A DNA stretch of 64,000 nt from Polydactylus sextarius (GCA_016801845.1 CM028917.1:708001-772000); one strand, 5' to 3'; positions 13,394 to 26,688 are shown, counted from the first letter of the stretch. A program made the numbers and translations. The notes: a model not told the origin generated them from the letters alone.

Positions 13394-15331
13394 AATTCAA
13401 TTTTCAATTTATTTTATTTATATAGCGCCAGGTCATAAAAACATTTATCTCAAGGCACTTTACATAGAGAAACCCAACATTTCCACAATGAGCAAGCGCT
13501 TGGCAACAATGGAGAGGAAAAACTCCCTTTTAACAGGAAGAAACCTCCAGCAGAACCAGACTCAGAGTGGACGGTCATCTGCCTCGACCGGTTGGAGTGA
13601 AATGAAAACAGGGAAAAGAGAAGAGACAGAGGAAAAAGAGTGAGGAGGACGGGGGAGGAAGAAAAGTGGGTGACCAGAAAGAGACAGTAGAGAGTAGATG
13701 GTTACAAGTAGTTGTTAAAGTAAAATTATCATTACAATTAATATTACAATAATAATAATAATAATAATGATGAAGATGAAAGTGATGATGTCGTCAAAGA
13801 ATTGGAGTCCAACAGCTCTGGAGTCAAAACTTCCTGTAAAAGAGAAAGGGGTAGGGGGGAGACACAACTGCGAGAGAGAGCAGATGATGTTAAAAATATG
13901 TAATATTTAAATATAAATATCAGGACATGAAGTGTGAGGGAGAGAAAGAGACGTGAGGAGTGAGGGACAGAGAGAAGAGGAGCAGTGTATTGTCAGAGTC
14001 CCCCAGCAGTCTAATCCTATAGCAGCTTAACTAAAGGATGGTTCAGGCAGGCCCGTGTCCTGCCTGGACCATACTTAACTATAGGCTTTATCATAAAGGA
14101 AAGTTTTTAGTCTAACCTTAAATGTAGAAAGGGTGTCTGCCTCCCGGACCCAAACTGGGAGCTGGTTCCATAAGAGAGAAGCCTGATAACTAAAGGCTCT
14201 TCCTCCCATTCTGGTCTTAGAGACTCTAGGAACCACAAGTAAACCAGCAGTTTGTGATCGAAGTGATCTATTAGGATAATAAGGAACTATGAGTTCCTTA
14301 AGATATGATGGAGCCTGATCATTAAGGGTTTTATAGGCAAGCAGGAGGATTTTGAATTCTATTCTAGATTTTACCGGAAGCCAATGAAGAGCAGCCAATA
14401 CTGGAGAAATATGATCTCTGGTCCTACTTCCTGTCAATACCCGTGCTGCAGCATTCTGGATTAGCTGAAGGGTTTTGATGGAGTTACTGGAACACCCTGA
14501 TAGTAGAGAGTTACAGTAGTCCAGTCTAGAGGTAACAAATGCATGAATTAACTTTTCAGCATCCTTTCTAGACAGGATGCCTCTGATTTTTGCAATATTA
14601 CGTAGGTGGAAAAAAGCTGTTCTAGAGACTTGTCTAATATGAGATACAAAGGATATGTCCTGATCAAAGATTACTCCAAGATTCCTCACAGTAGAACTGG
14701 AGGCCAAAGTGATGCCATCCAGATTAGCTATGTGATCTGAAAATGATGTTCTTAGATGTTCAGAGCCAAGTATGATGACTTGGTTTTGTCTGAGTTTAAA
14801 AGTAAGAATTCTGAGTCATCCAGGTCTTTATGTCTTTAAGACAGTCCTGAAGTTTGATGACCTGGTTAGTTTCATCTGGTTTCATAGATAAGTACAGCTG
14901 GGTATCGTCTGCATAACAATGGAAGTTTATATTGTGCTTCCTGATGATGTTTCCTAAGGGAAGCATGTACAAGATAAAGAGGATTGGTCCTAACACAGAA
15001 CCCTGTGGAACTCCATGACTAACTGCAGTACATGTGGAAGATTCATTGTGTACATGAACAAACTGGAATCTATCTGATAGATATGATTTAAACCAAGAAA
15101 GCGCAGTGCCTCTGATCCCAACAACATGTTCTAGTCTATGTAATAGGATGTTATGATCAATTGTGTCAAACGCAGCACTAAGATCCAGCAAGACAAGAAT
15201 AGAGACAAGTCCATTGTCAGAGGCCATAAGAAGGTCATTGGTAACTTTCACTAATGCTGTTTCTGTGCTATGATGAGCTCTAAACCCTGACTGGAAATCC
15301 TCATAAAGACTATTCTCATGTAAGTAATCAA
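13394..15331 (-). mobile_element. L2-clade non-LTR retrotransposon (5'-truncated)
   Basis: A minus-strand element of about 1.94 kb. 15251-14796 encodes reverse-transcriptase motifs: LDLSAAFDTIDH, a GVPQGSVLGP block and the catalytic YADD (HCYADDTQLYLS). 14707-14075 encodes the C-terminal region, including LDYCNSLLSG, LIQNAAARVLTG and LHWLPVKSRIEFKILLLAYK. Between them the frame is broken. The 3' UTR (13394-14070) has the conserved atttatatagcgcc and aggcactttacata words of fish L2 elements. The 5' end, including the endonuclease, is missing. It is flanked by the 6-bp direct repeat attttc (13388-13393 and 15332-15337) and interrupts an older repeat. Confidence 0.88.
14075..15251 (-). pseudogene. 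L2 ORF2 remnant (reverse transcriptase plus C-terminal region)
   Basis: Two open segments, of 151 codons (15251-14796) and 210 codons (14707-14075), belong to one ancestral ORF2 and are separated by a frameshift and stops. The first holds the RT palm with YADD. The second is the C-terminal tail, ending WNQLPVWVREADTLSTFK then RLKTFLYDKAYS, a well-conserved L2 ending. There is no endonuclease domain, so it is not mobile on its own. Confidence 0.85.
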
Positions 15332-15337
15332 ATTTTC

Positions 15338-15510
15338 TACCTCCTTATCCAACACTCGTGGTCGGCAGGAGACGAATCACCATTTACACTCACACCGACA
15401 CCTACAGGGCATGCATGTTTTGGGCTGTGGGAGGAAACCCAGGCAGACACAGGGAGAACATGCAAACTCTGCAGATGACTCTGCACCTGACCCATGAGTC
15501 GAACCCCTTT
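15338..15510 (+). repeat. right half of an older repeat split by the L2 insertion
   Basis: ctacctccttatcc, then cattcacactcaca-like text, gtgggaggaaacccaggcag and acacagggagaacatgcaaa. This continues the left piece tatctatccatccattttc at 13375-13393. The two halves join when the L2 and one copy of attttc are removed. Confidence 0.65.
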
Positions 15511-15764
15511 TAAATATAGATTTAAAATATTGACCAAAATTCTTTCCCTTAGGCAGGAGCAGTACTTGCCCTGAATGATTGCTCCAGATCAAACAGAGCA
15601 GGGCAAAAAAAAATGTGATAGTATGTCAGAGTATGACGTTAAAATGTAAGTTTTATATTTAATCAAGAAAATAGAAGAAAACGGATATAATGTGATAAAA
15701 AGGTCAAATTAAGTCAGTATAGTACGTGATCTTATCATTAATCAAATGACTCAGACAAACATTT

Positions 15765-16247
15765 TTGTGGACTGCGGCAGCACTTTATTGGCTAGAAACA
15801 GCACATTTTAAAGTAAGGAAAGGCAGACAGACGGTGCATATTTCATCAGCACTTAAAAACCTTCAACATCAGCTGTGTAAACATTTGCATTAACCATATG
15901 TCAGAATGTTTGTGTTTGTAGTATAAGTAAAGTAGAAAGAAAACTCTTTGGCTGTCAGGTTACACATCTTATCAAACCGTTACTGTTGGTTCAAAGGCAT
16001 CCTCTTTATCAGAGGTACATTCTTTCACTGATATGTCCAAAATTTAGGCTTTAAAACACATGTGAAGGTGCAATTCTTTTCATTCACACAGTGCAATTTT
16101 ATAAGAGCACAGAACAGATGACAGAGCACATTTTGTTAAGGTTTACCTTCAGAAACACCACAGTGACTGTGTAAGACAGCGGCATAGCAAACGTTTTAAT
16201 TTGCCTACATTTGCCTCTGTGGTCCATCTTGATCCTCACCGTTATCA
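15765..16247 (-). terminator. mvp: mvp 3' UTR and polyadenylation signal
   Basis: Downstream of the mvp stop, the minus strand carries AATAAA (complement of tttatt, 15784-15789) about 460 nt after the stop codon. Cleavage is expected near 15765-15775. prrt2 comes from the opposite side, so the two genes are tail to tail. Confidence 0.6.
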
Positions 16248-16795
16248 TTACTGCCCCTGTCCTTGGCCCTGCCCCGGCAGCGCCCCCAGCAGGCCGTTGG
16301 CTGTGGTGAAGAGGTTGATAGGCGACGATCCGTCTGTGATGAGGGTGGACTTCAGCCCCAGAGACTGAAGCATCTTCACCTGCAGGACGAGTGATGACAG
16401 ACTGTAAGGGTCAAATCTGGGGCTCTGTGCACATCTTTGATCTTAGTGTGTTTTAAAAAGCTGTAGCTCAGAGTGGCTCAGGACGTAGGCCATGACATCT
16501 AGTCAACAGGCTCAGGGGAAGTACAGAATTTAAGGTCAGACTTTATATTCGGGTAAAATACCCAAGTAAAATACTCAGGTAAAATACTCTGGTAAAATAC
16601 CTGCATCTCAGGCCCAGCTCTGGACATCTCCACCAGAGTGTTGCTGCCCAGACTTTCCACCAGCTGTTTGAACCGTTTACTCTCAATCTGAGCCAGACTC
16701 TCCTGCTTCTCCACCTCCAGACGGTCCATCTCCTTCTTGTAGCTCAGCTCCTGCTCACGAGCCTTTGCCAGCCGCTCCAGCTCTGCCTCCTGCAC

Positions 16796-16835
<40 letters not shown>

Positions 16836-19800
16836 ATCTGAAGTTATCTGCCTCCCCTGATGCTGCAGTAGCAGCTAACAAGTTAGCCAGGTCTAGTCCT
16901 GCAGATGGAGACGGTCGTTGTGGTTCTGTTCAGGTGGAGAACTGGGACTGAGCTCACCAAGGCTGCAGACCAGAACCAGGACTCCAGTCTCCAGCTGCAG
17001 TTAGCAGGCTAGCTGTTTAACAGCTAACAACAGGTTGGTCAGCTGAGACTGAACCTTTTATTCTGCTGTTAAAATATAAAGTGTAAATGATGTGGGATCA
17101 GGACTCACTGAGACCTGATCCAGGATTTTTGATTTAAGCAGCAGCAGAAAAATTTCTAAGACCAGGAAAAGAAAATCTCAATTTATTTTCTAAAAATCAT
17201 GTTATATATAGACTTTAACATTAAATTTTAAGTTACAGTTCTACCTGGCTACATTCCTCAACTGTTAATGTATTTGTGGTGTGAGGAGGCAGAAATGGGA
17301 CGTACCGCCTCAATTCTCTGAGCCTCAGCCTTCAGTTTGGCCTCGTTGACGGCCGCCTCCCCCTGGATACGAGCTGCCTCCGCCCTAGACTGAGCCTCGG
17401 CCTTCGCAGCTCCGGTGCTTTCCACTGCAGCACTAAAACACACATGGAGTTAACACAGTGGAAATACACCCACATATCAATCACATCTGGCAGTTAACAG
17501 CAATTATTCATTAACATCATCTACAGTTAACAAAGGTTTCTGCCACTCGGTTCAGATTGGTAACACAGTGTGATAACACCATGCCAGGTTTTATTTTTTT
17601 ATTGTGTGGAAATGGAAAAATGGTTATTTAAAAATGAGGTTTTCTTTTTTTTTTTTTTTTTCAAGCTTTAGGCTAGTAATGTGTTCAGATGCTCCTATAG
17701 AAAATGATCCAGACAACAGTGTAATATTGTCTTCTCCAGGAGCAAACAAACACAGGACGATTCCAAGTCATCATTGTCCATACCTGACCCACACCTGTTA
17801 CACCCACAGCCACCGTCATTTTAAGCCTGATGGACAGTGACCTGCTGCCTCTAGTGGTTAGCTTGTTTTATTGTGTTGCATTTTTACAGTAAAGGATGTG
17901 AAATTGTTCTTTGACAAAACAAACAATCTCACTGATTGAAGCAGCTACAGATCAGCAGCCTCTGACAGGTTGTGTGTTAGGACCAATTCTTTTTACCATA
18001 TACATGCTTTCCTTATGAAATATCATCAGGAAGCACAATATAAACTTCTATTGTTATGCAGACGATACCCAGCTGTACCTATCTATGAAACCAGATGAAA
18101 CTAAACAGGTCATCAAACTTCAGGATTGTCTTAAAGACATAAAGGCCTGGATGACTCAGAATTTCTTACTTTTAAACTTTTAAAGTCATCATACTTGGCC
18201 CTAAACATCTCAGAACATCATTTTCAGATCACATAGCTAATCTGGATGGCATCACTTTGGTCTCCAGTTCTACTGTGAGGAACCTTGATCTTTGATCAGG
18301 ATATGTCATTTGTATCTCATATTAGACTAGTCTCTGGGACAGCTGTGAAGTAGGAGCAGATATAATCTTTCTCCTCATGATTAATTTTTATTATTATTGT
18401 TGTTGTTTAGTTAAACAGAGGATGTTGTTTATACCCACTGAATGAAAGTGTGTATTCATGATCAAATGTAACTTGATGATAGCAGTACTTGTTTGGGTCT
18501 TTTCTGGCCCGATCACCCTGATCACCCTTTACCACAGGATGCTGCTTCACCAGTAAGACAAGATAAACCAGGGGTCCCACCTGAGAGCTTCTAGCTCCAG
18601 CAGCTCCTTCCTGGCTCTCTCAGCCTCGGCTTGGTCGGTGATCCTCTGCCTCTCTAGCTTTCCCCGAGCCTCCTGCTCCAGACGCTCTGCCTCGTGCCTG
18701 CATGAAAACTAAATGTCACCAAACTGGAAAAATCCACCACAATCAGACAATTCCAATCAGATGCTTCTCACTCTGCATTTTTTAATCAGCTATCAATCAG
18801 TTATTGATATAGATAATCAGAAGGTGTCTTTTTGTTCTGTTCTGGAAACACTGGAAAAAATATTTTTTCAATTGTTTCTGGGCTGAAAGCATGATTTTTA
18901 TTTTTCCTTAATACCACAGGGCATTTACAATAGAGACCCTGGCAGCGTTTTTTTTTCACCTGTTTTTGACAGATGAACAAAAAACTTTTTTGCACCTGGG
19001 ATTCTGTAGATTTTCCAACCATAATTAAGGAAGCACTGTTGTTAAAAGAAATCTTTAAGTCAAATTTCTTTTAAATGGTCTATAAAAATGTGTGTGTATA
19101 TCAGACCGTGCTGCAGCCTCCTGGGAGTTGGTGGTGATCTCAATGGCGAGCTGGACGCTCTTCTGTAGGGCGTCCCGTGTCCTCTGGTCGACAGGCTCCA
19201 CGGACTGAATGTCCACGCTACTGATCACAAGGTTGTTCTGGTTGAAGCGAAGATTAGGACGAACTGCGAGTTTCTCATCGAACCCAAACACCGCTGAGCA
19301 GATGATCCGGTTTGAGTTCTGCAAAGACAAAGACAAAGAAAAAAAGGATTGTCAAACACTGTTAAATCCATGTTACTTTACAACAGTTTCACATTAAAAC
19401 GTTTTATTTGTGAGTCTTAAATGAAGTACAAACCTTGTGGAAATCGTCAAACTGCACAGAGGCAACAGCTCCTCTGACCCGGGAGGCAATAGCCTTGCAG
19501 GCATCTCCTACAAAGTCAGGGACTGAAAACAGAGCAGCTGCATCAGCAGGGTCCACCGGAGGCTTTACGTCAAAGTGCCTGAAGAGAAAGACACAAAGAG
19601 GAATCATGGTCAAACTCTACACCTGGATTGAGGCCTTTTGGGGTTCTATCCAGGATCTAGATCCTTTATAAGGTTCTGGCTGTTACTGAGGAGGTTTAGG
19701 ATGTTTTAGCGGATGGTGGGAGGGTTCTAGGGGTTCCAGAGGACTTTTACCTTGTTCCTTGGGCTTAAGAGTTTATGGAGAACTTTTAGGATGTTCCAAT

Positions 19801-22800
19801 GTTCTACATTTATTTTTCAAAGTCTTAGTAGTTTGTATCAAGGTTGTAGAGGTTTTGTTTTTGTTTGTTAACTCTTACAGGTCTTGAAAGTTTTGATGGT
19901 CCTTTAACCCCCTGAACCTCTAGAGGTTCTGCCACTGACTTGTTTTAATGTTAAAAGGTTTAAGGAGTCTTGGAGGTGTAAGTGGTCACTGTGATGATTT
20001 CAGTCATACTGGTCCAGGTCACTGAGGAGCCTCTACAGGTCCTTGGAGTTTCTCAGAATATTTTTGCAGGTTCTAATGATCATAAGAAGTTTATAAGAGG
20101 TTTATAAGTAGAAGTAGTTTTGGATGTTTAAGGGGTCATTGAGAGGGTTGTAGAGGTCTTTTAACAGGATTAAGGAGCATTGTAAGTTTTGGCAATCTGC
20201 AGTCTGCCCAGCATTAACTCCAATACTTTTGTCCCTATTAGCATATTGATCCGAGTATAAGATGGTATTTTTTCTCTAGAAAAAAGTCTGAAAAAGTTGG
20301 GTCGTCTTATATTTGGCGTCCAGAGACCCGGGGGTCTGAACCAACAGGTGATGTCTTCTCTGACACACCAGTGACCTAGAGAGATGTGACCCCGACACGG
20401 AGACTCACTAGAAAACAGTGACTCAAATGCTGAGCATGTTAACAAACAGCAGAGGAGACAGTGTTTTTCAGACATGGAAAAGAATGTGATGCCAACATAA
20501 TCTAATTAATCTCATGCTAATGCTCGAGCGCTTGTTAAACACCACTTGTAGGGGGGCCACTGTATATGTAGCCGAGTGGTTATGCCCAACCACATTGGTG
20601 TATCTATGCTGTGCAGCTGTTCACCAGTTCAGATCCCGACACAGACAAGTTTTACTGTGTGTTTTGTCCTCCATTCCTGTCTCACTACAGTCTCCATCAT
20701 TAATGGCAAAAAAAATGGCAATTTTTTCCAAAGATGGGTCTTGAGAAAGAGGGGTCGTATATTCGGGTCAGTATGGTGCTCATTAAGATAAAAGCAAACA
20801 AGCAGAAAGCAGGAGATAGGGCCCAGAATTTTACCCTGTCACTGTGGTGGTTCTCAGTGTGGGGCTGTTGCGTGTGGTTACCAGTTGTAGGAGAGCTGCA
20901 GCTGTAGCCGGGCATGATCAGCCGTCTCAATGGTGATAATGTCAGTGCAGAAATCAGGTCCCAGCAGGAGGCAGATGGCCTTGATGACGTTGGCTCTCTT
21001 CGGCTTGTCTCCGGACAGCGACAGCATGGTAAACTGCTCGTCAGGTCCCAGCATCACCATCTCGGGACCGAACACCACCCTGAGAACGAGACCAGATTAC
21101 CAACACATCAGCTGGTTTGTTTGGCCTCCCACAGCTCTTAATCAGGACCGGAAACCTAAGTCCCACCTGGCTCTCTTCTCTCTGTAGTCGTACACTTGGA
21201 CAGCAGCATTGTGGGGGACCCTGTAGGACACGACCCGGGTCTTGTCCCTCGGCTGGCTGCCATGGGCAGATGAAAGCCGGTCTGAGCGGTTGGCCAGCGG
21301 GTCAATAGGAGAGGCCAGCAGAGCCTCAATGTTAGCAGGAAGCTCCTTCTGCCACAGCTCCTCATCCTGAGTCAGCATGTAGGTGTGACCAATCACAGCA
21401 CGCACCTGAGTGGGAGGAGGACACACTGATTTCAGGACAATAACAACAGCAACAGCAACATCAGCAACAGCAACATGGAGGCACCTAGACAAGGAACATG
21501 AGTTCAGTTCAAGACTCTAGAACTTGAGCTGTATCACTGGGATCCCACCAAGACCCAATGCCATGGCTGTTGGTTGATGGGTAACTCGTACCTTTCCAGT
21601 TTTGATGTCCCGGACATAGATTCCTTCATTCTCATCCAGTGGGATGGCCTGCCGTCTCAGCACCACCTCCACAGCAGCTGGTGGGACATACTCGATTGGG
21701 CCCCGGAGCATCCAACGGTCTCCGGGTCGACGGAGAATGTCAGTGGTCCTTCGGGAGCGCTTGGCCCTTTCCTGCATCAACTCCTCCTCTTCTGCCTCTT
21801 CCTCCTCCTCATCTTCGCGCTGACAGAGGGAATGGGGCAGAGACAGGAGGAGGACGGAGAGAGGGGTTAACGTGGTGGCGCACTGTGGCGGGGAAGGAAG
21901 GGGAGGAGAAAGAGGAGGGGAAAGAGGAGTGGAGGGGACTGGAGAGAGGCACTGAGAGTAAAATAAAACCCAGAATGTGCAAAAACAAAAAAAATTGAGG
22001 AGAGGGAGGTGAATGAGTGAAGGGTGCAGGGGGTGGACAGGGAGGTAGTCAGTGACCGTGGTGTCAGGAGTGGTTGGGGTTGGGTTGAGATTTAATTTAC
22101 GGGAAAAAAAAGGAGAGAAGAAGAGGAAGAAGAAAAGAGTAGGGGGTATTATGGGTAAGCCAAGGAAGGGAGTATGCAGTGAAGATAGAATCACCTCAAA
22201 CATCAACAGGGTCACATTTTATTGTTTTGTGTATATCTGCTATTTTAATGTCAAAGCCTTTCCATTGTTTTTTAATTATTGGTTAGAGCACCATTAGTGG
22301 ATTACTGACAGGCGCTTATGGACACATGCTGAGGAGTGATGGGAGGCCTGGGCCAGAAAAAATGACCGCAGAAAAACACAAAATGACACAGCTCACTGTT
22401 AAACTGTTAAATGAGCACACCACACTACATTTCTTACTGAAAACTTTCAATTGTGTATTTTTTTTTTCTCCACAATCATTTTTTCTTTTGTATTTTTGCT
22501 CAAGTTTGCATAAAAAAAAAAAAAAGTTTTGGTGTTTTGTTGCAATACTCTTTTTGGCCACTGTAGGGTGAACTTCATCAGTTTTTCAATACTGTAAATT
22601 GTTCCTTGAGGTCTCCAAATAACATATGTAATATTGGTTGGACTGAAAAGGTCCAGGTTTCCTAAACGGCCTAATACAACCTCATGAAACTGCTAGAATA
22701 AAACAAACAGTTTTCCCTTCCTGCTCAGTAAGAATATTGAATATTGAGTACTGTGTACAGTGTCTGACAACAGGTTTGGAGCCATGAACTTCAACCTTAC

Positions 22801-25800
22801 ATTATAGTAAGTTTTGTCATTTAGCCTTTCTACAAACTATATGTAACATGTAAAGTTAGCTGTAATAATACTAGTGTTACCATGGTACCGTATCACTTCA
22901 CCCTAGGCTAGACACTAACAGAACTTTATCTAATCTTTGTTCTTAGCTTGGGAAGGATACTTTAACTGGAAATTGAGAAAGTCTACATTAATATTTCATC
23001 ATTTGGTTAATTTTCAATTTTTGTAATTTTTTTTTTCTTCGGTTGAAAACTGTCAAATATACATATATAAAAAAAGATCAACTTTTAACCTGCAGCATTT
23101 GTGCCAGCATCAAACTAAGAAAAGACCCCTCTGACAACATACCTCTGACCTCAATGTCTCTAGGGAATTCAGTGAAACTCACTCCCTTAAAAAAACGACA
23201 TAAATTAAGATAACATCCAGCTGCAAACAGAAGACAACCACGCCTGGCCTCACCAATGGACAACATAGTGAGGCATTCATACCAAACAGACTTCATACCA
23301 AACTTTATAAAAACACCTGTGACACACCTGTGTGTAAAAAGACATTCCAGTGAAAAGTTTCCATTTAACAACTAGTTTCACAAGACCAGCTTTAAAAAGA
23401 AAACGCTCAGTGAGCAAACAGGGGTTATCAAATGGGAGAAAACGACTTTGAATGTTGTTGCAGACTGTTGCACAACGCTGTGCCACTGAACTCGTCCTTT
23501 TTGAATCCAACATCAGCGAGTTATAGACCCTGATGTTGCAAGTATGGTTCTTCACCAGGAGACAGTGAGAGGCAGCAGATACCTTTCATTCATCCTTGAA
23601 GGAGTCATTTAACCATCACTGATTACCAAGCTGATACATTAACTTAAAAATCTGGCATAGTGCACCTTTAAAGATGTAGGTCCACAAATCCTTCAGGTGT
23701 CCACCAGCTAGAGATTCACGTGAGCCCAGACACAGTCAGTCATCGGCTGAATCTTGAGGTTCTGAAGCCTCACAGACTTAACTAACATCAGCTGGTACAT
23801 GGGTGTGATGAGAAGATATGATGCTGTCCAGACTGGTGCTGGTCTAAAAAAAACAAATCCTACCCTGACTGATTTTTTCTCTTCATTGCACTTTATATGA
23901 AGTTTGCCAAGAAAAAAAAGTAACATTCATTTTGATTTTTTCACAAAACTCTTGTTCACACCCAGTCTGCACCACAGTCTCCTTCTCACATGAGGCATCG
24001 ACAGAAGCCATGCAGTCAGGAAAATTAATAGGAAAATTACATATACAGGATCTTCTACACATTCTCTCCTCACTCACTTGCTCTGTGTCGTTGAATGCCT
24101 CTACAGCTCTCAGAACCAGACCCTCCTCCTCCGACAGCACGTACACATCCTGGATGCCATGTTCAAGGCGCTCCCCTGGTTGAAGGAAAAATGAGCGCTC
24201 ACCCTGATGGAGACGAAGAACCAGAAATTAAACAGGTCCCAGATACAATAATATACCAGCAATTATTACAATCCGCACCAAGAAAGATGTTACATCTGAA
24301 TTTCTTAAGTGATTTTCCTCACCTTCACCACCCTCTTCTGGCCAAGCTGAGGTTTCCCATCTGGTCCAACTGGGTCCAGGATCACACAGTACTGTCTGCT
24401 ACTCAGGGTGGTCACGTTCACCACCCCCACCACCTCCTCTGCCACAGAGGGGATGTGAGCCTCCCTGTCAGCCATGGTGACCAGCCACTCCTCTCCTGTG
24501 CGACGGTCCCGACCACCAGCATCTTTAAAAGGCCGCAGGGCGCGGACATGAAGGGCTCTCTGGGGAGACACAAAAACCCAGAGGCACAGGTCAGTTTCTC
24601 ATTTGCCTCTGAGGCCAGAACCCTCTTCTTACCCTGATGTGACTCAGGGTAGGAAAGGCCCTGCCATCATGTTCCAAATACGTTCTCATCAGTGGATCAG
24701 AAAGTGGACACTGGATTCCCTCTTGAAGTGAACAGCTTCATTACTTTATCCAGCAACTTTTAACGGTTTCAGTTTCACCATCTTCTTTCTGGGTTGACAA
24801 CAAGGTCTCCTACCAGCTGGTGAGGAGTTAAAACACCCTAAACCACCACCTTGTACCCTGATCTCAGCTGCTTGGCTCTGTCACCTTGTCCGTCAGGATG
24901 AAAGCATTCACAATGTCGATGACCTCTTCATGGGCCCCTGGAAGATATGCTCCCACCTTGCTGACCAGCCACTCCTCACCTGAAACAGCACACACACACA
25001 ACACACAGAGTGGGACTACAGTCCAACAACTCAACAACAACTGACATGAGCATGAACTGAACTGAGAAGCTCAACGGTTGTGTAATGGTTCTGCAGGTAA
25101 ATCAATATTTCATTCACATCACATTTTGGATTTTCACGCAATCAACAGCGCTTCATGTAGAAGCCAAACACCCACCAGATGGCAGCAAAGAGACCATGTA
25201 CGGAATTTGGCAGCAGGCCACCGTGGCAACCATGTTGGATCACAGACTAGATCTATACTACAAATTGGATTCAGAACCAGATGACTATGACAGGTTAAAG
25301 AGACAACATTGAGACACAAGGCCCTGTGGTGGGACTTCTTTTGGTGTTTGTGTTACCTGTGACTCTGCGCACGCCTCCTCTGTCCACTCCCTCTTTGCGA
25401 GCTCTCAGTCTGATGGCCTGGTTCTCTCTGATCACTGTGGCCTTGATGGTCTCCAGTACTGCCACCTCCTTCCTTGGGATGTAGGTCCCTGATGTGAAAA
25501 ACGAGACATGTTCACAAACGCCTGAAAAATACCGTAACTACTACATATCACAGTTGCTTTTGTATAGTTGTCTTATACAGATGTGACCTGTATGTGTACT
25601 GACTGACTCTTGTATACTATGCTATGAAACCTTGCATATGTAAACACATACATACATGTATGCGTTTACGTATACAAGGTTTCATAGCTTTGTAAATGCT
25701 GTTTCATCAAATGAATGTTTCAAATGAATGTTTCTTTAAAATTTAGGCTAATGAGGTGACCAAATAGTGAACTATGGCTGATTTAATTCATCCAGAGCAT

Positions 25801-26648
25801 CCAGAGAATTTACAGGTCTTTTCCCTGCAGTTGGTTGAAGAGCAGCTATGATTGATGATGTTTGCTGCAGTACAAACGTATCCAAACAAAGCTGTGCTGC
25901 TCTGTATATGAGTGGACAAAGTATAACCATGCGTTTAAAGAGTCTGTGAAGTACCAGGTCCTTCAAACAGCCACTCGTCTCCAGCCACTCTCTTCTCTCC
26001 ACTGTCCTCCTCAAAGTCCAGCAGGGCCTGCAGACGCAGAGCTGTGTCGGGGAACACAATCTGCAGTGGTGTCACATCCTGGACACAAACGGATACAGGT
26101 CAGATACACAGGGTGTTTGGAACAACAAAGCAGGTAGACTGCACGTCAGAACAGACGTTTTTTTAAATCAAAAATAAAATGTTATTTAAATTTGATTCTA
26201 TTTGTAAAATGAATTGTTATTTGTGTAGTTTATGTACATAAAGAAACAAATACATCCAGCACTTTGGTGTACCTAATAAAATGACCTCTGAGTGGTTTGA
26301 CACTGGTCTGTTTCATACAGACCTGCTGGATCTCCTCTCCAGGGTACAGGGGGAATGGGTCCTGGGTCAGACGGATCTCCAGATCACCGTGACGGAGCTT
26401 GGCCTGACCCGACTGGTCGAAGAGGACCTGGCTGTCATCATCGCGTGACACAGGGTTGGCGACTACGCAGTAGTGACGTGGCGGCACCATGATCATACGA
26501 ACTGGCAAAAAGACGACTCTGGGGGGAAAAAACAAAAACGCAGGGACACATTTTAGACTATTTTTTTAGTCATTTTGCTTCATTTGATGGTTTTGACAGC
26601 TTCACAAAACAGGAAGTTTGAAGACTGGACATTATATTATTTATAATA

Positions 26649-26688
<40 letters not shown>

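Larger units (their letters stand above)
19579..20881 (-). other. mvp intron with GGTTCT-rich repeat and nested elements
   Basis: This 1.3-kb intron holds the degenerate GGTTCT repeat (19620-20165) and a transposon-like element (20230-20785) that has a SINE inside it. Confidence 0.6.

Noticed and set aside
14075..15251. ORFs of 210 and 151 codons as host genes
   Set aside because: They are the broken ORF2 of an L2 retrotransposon.
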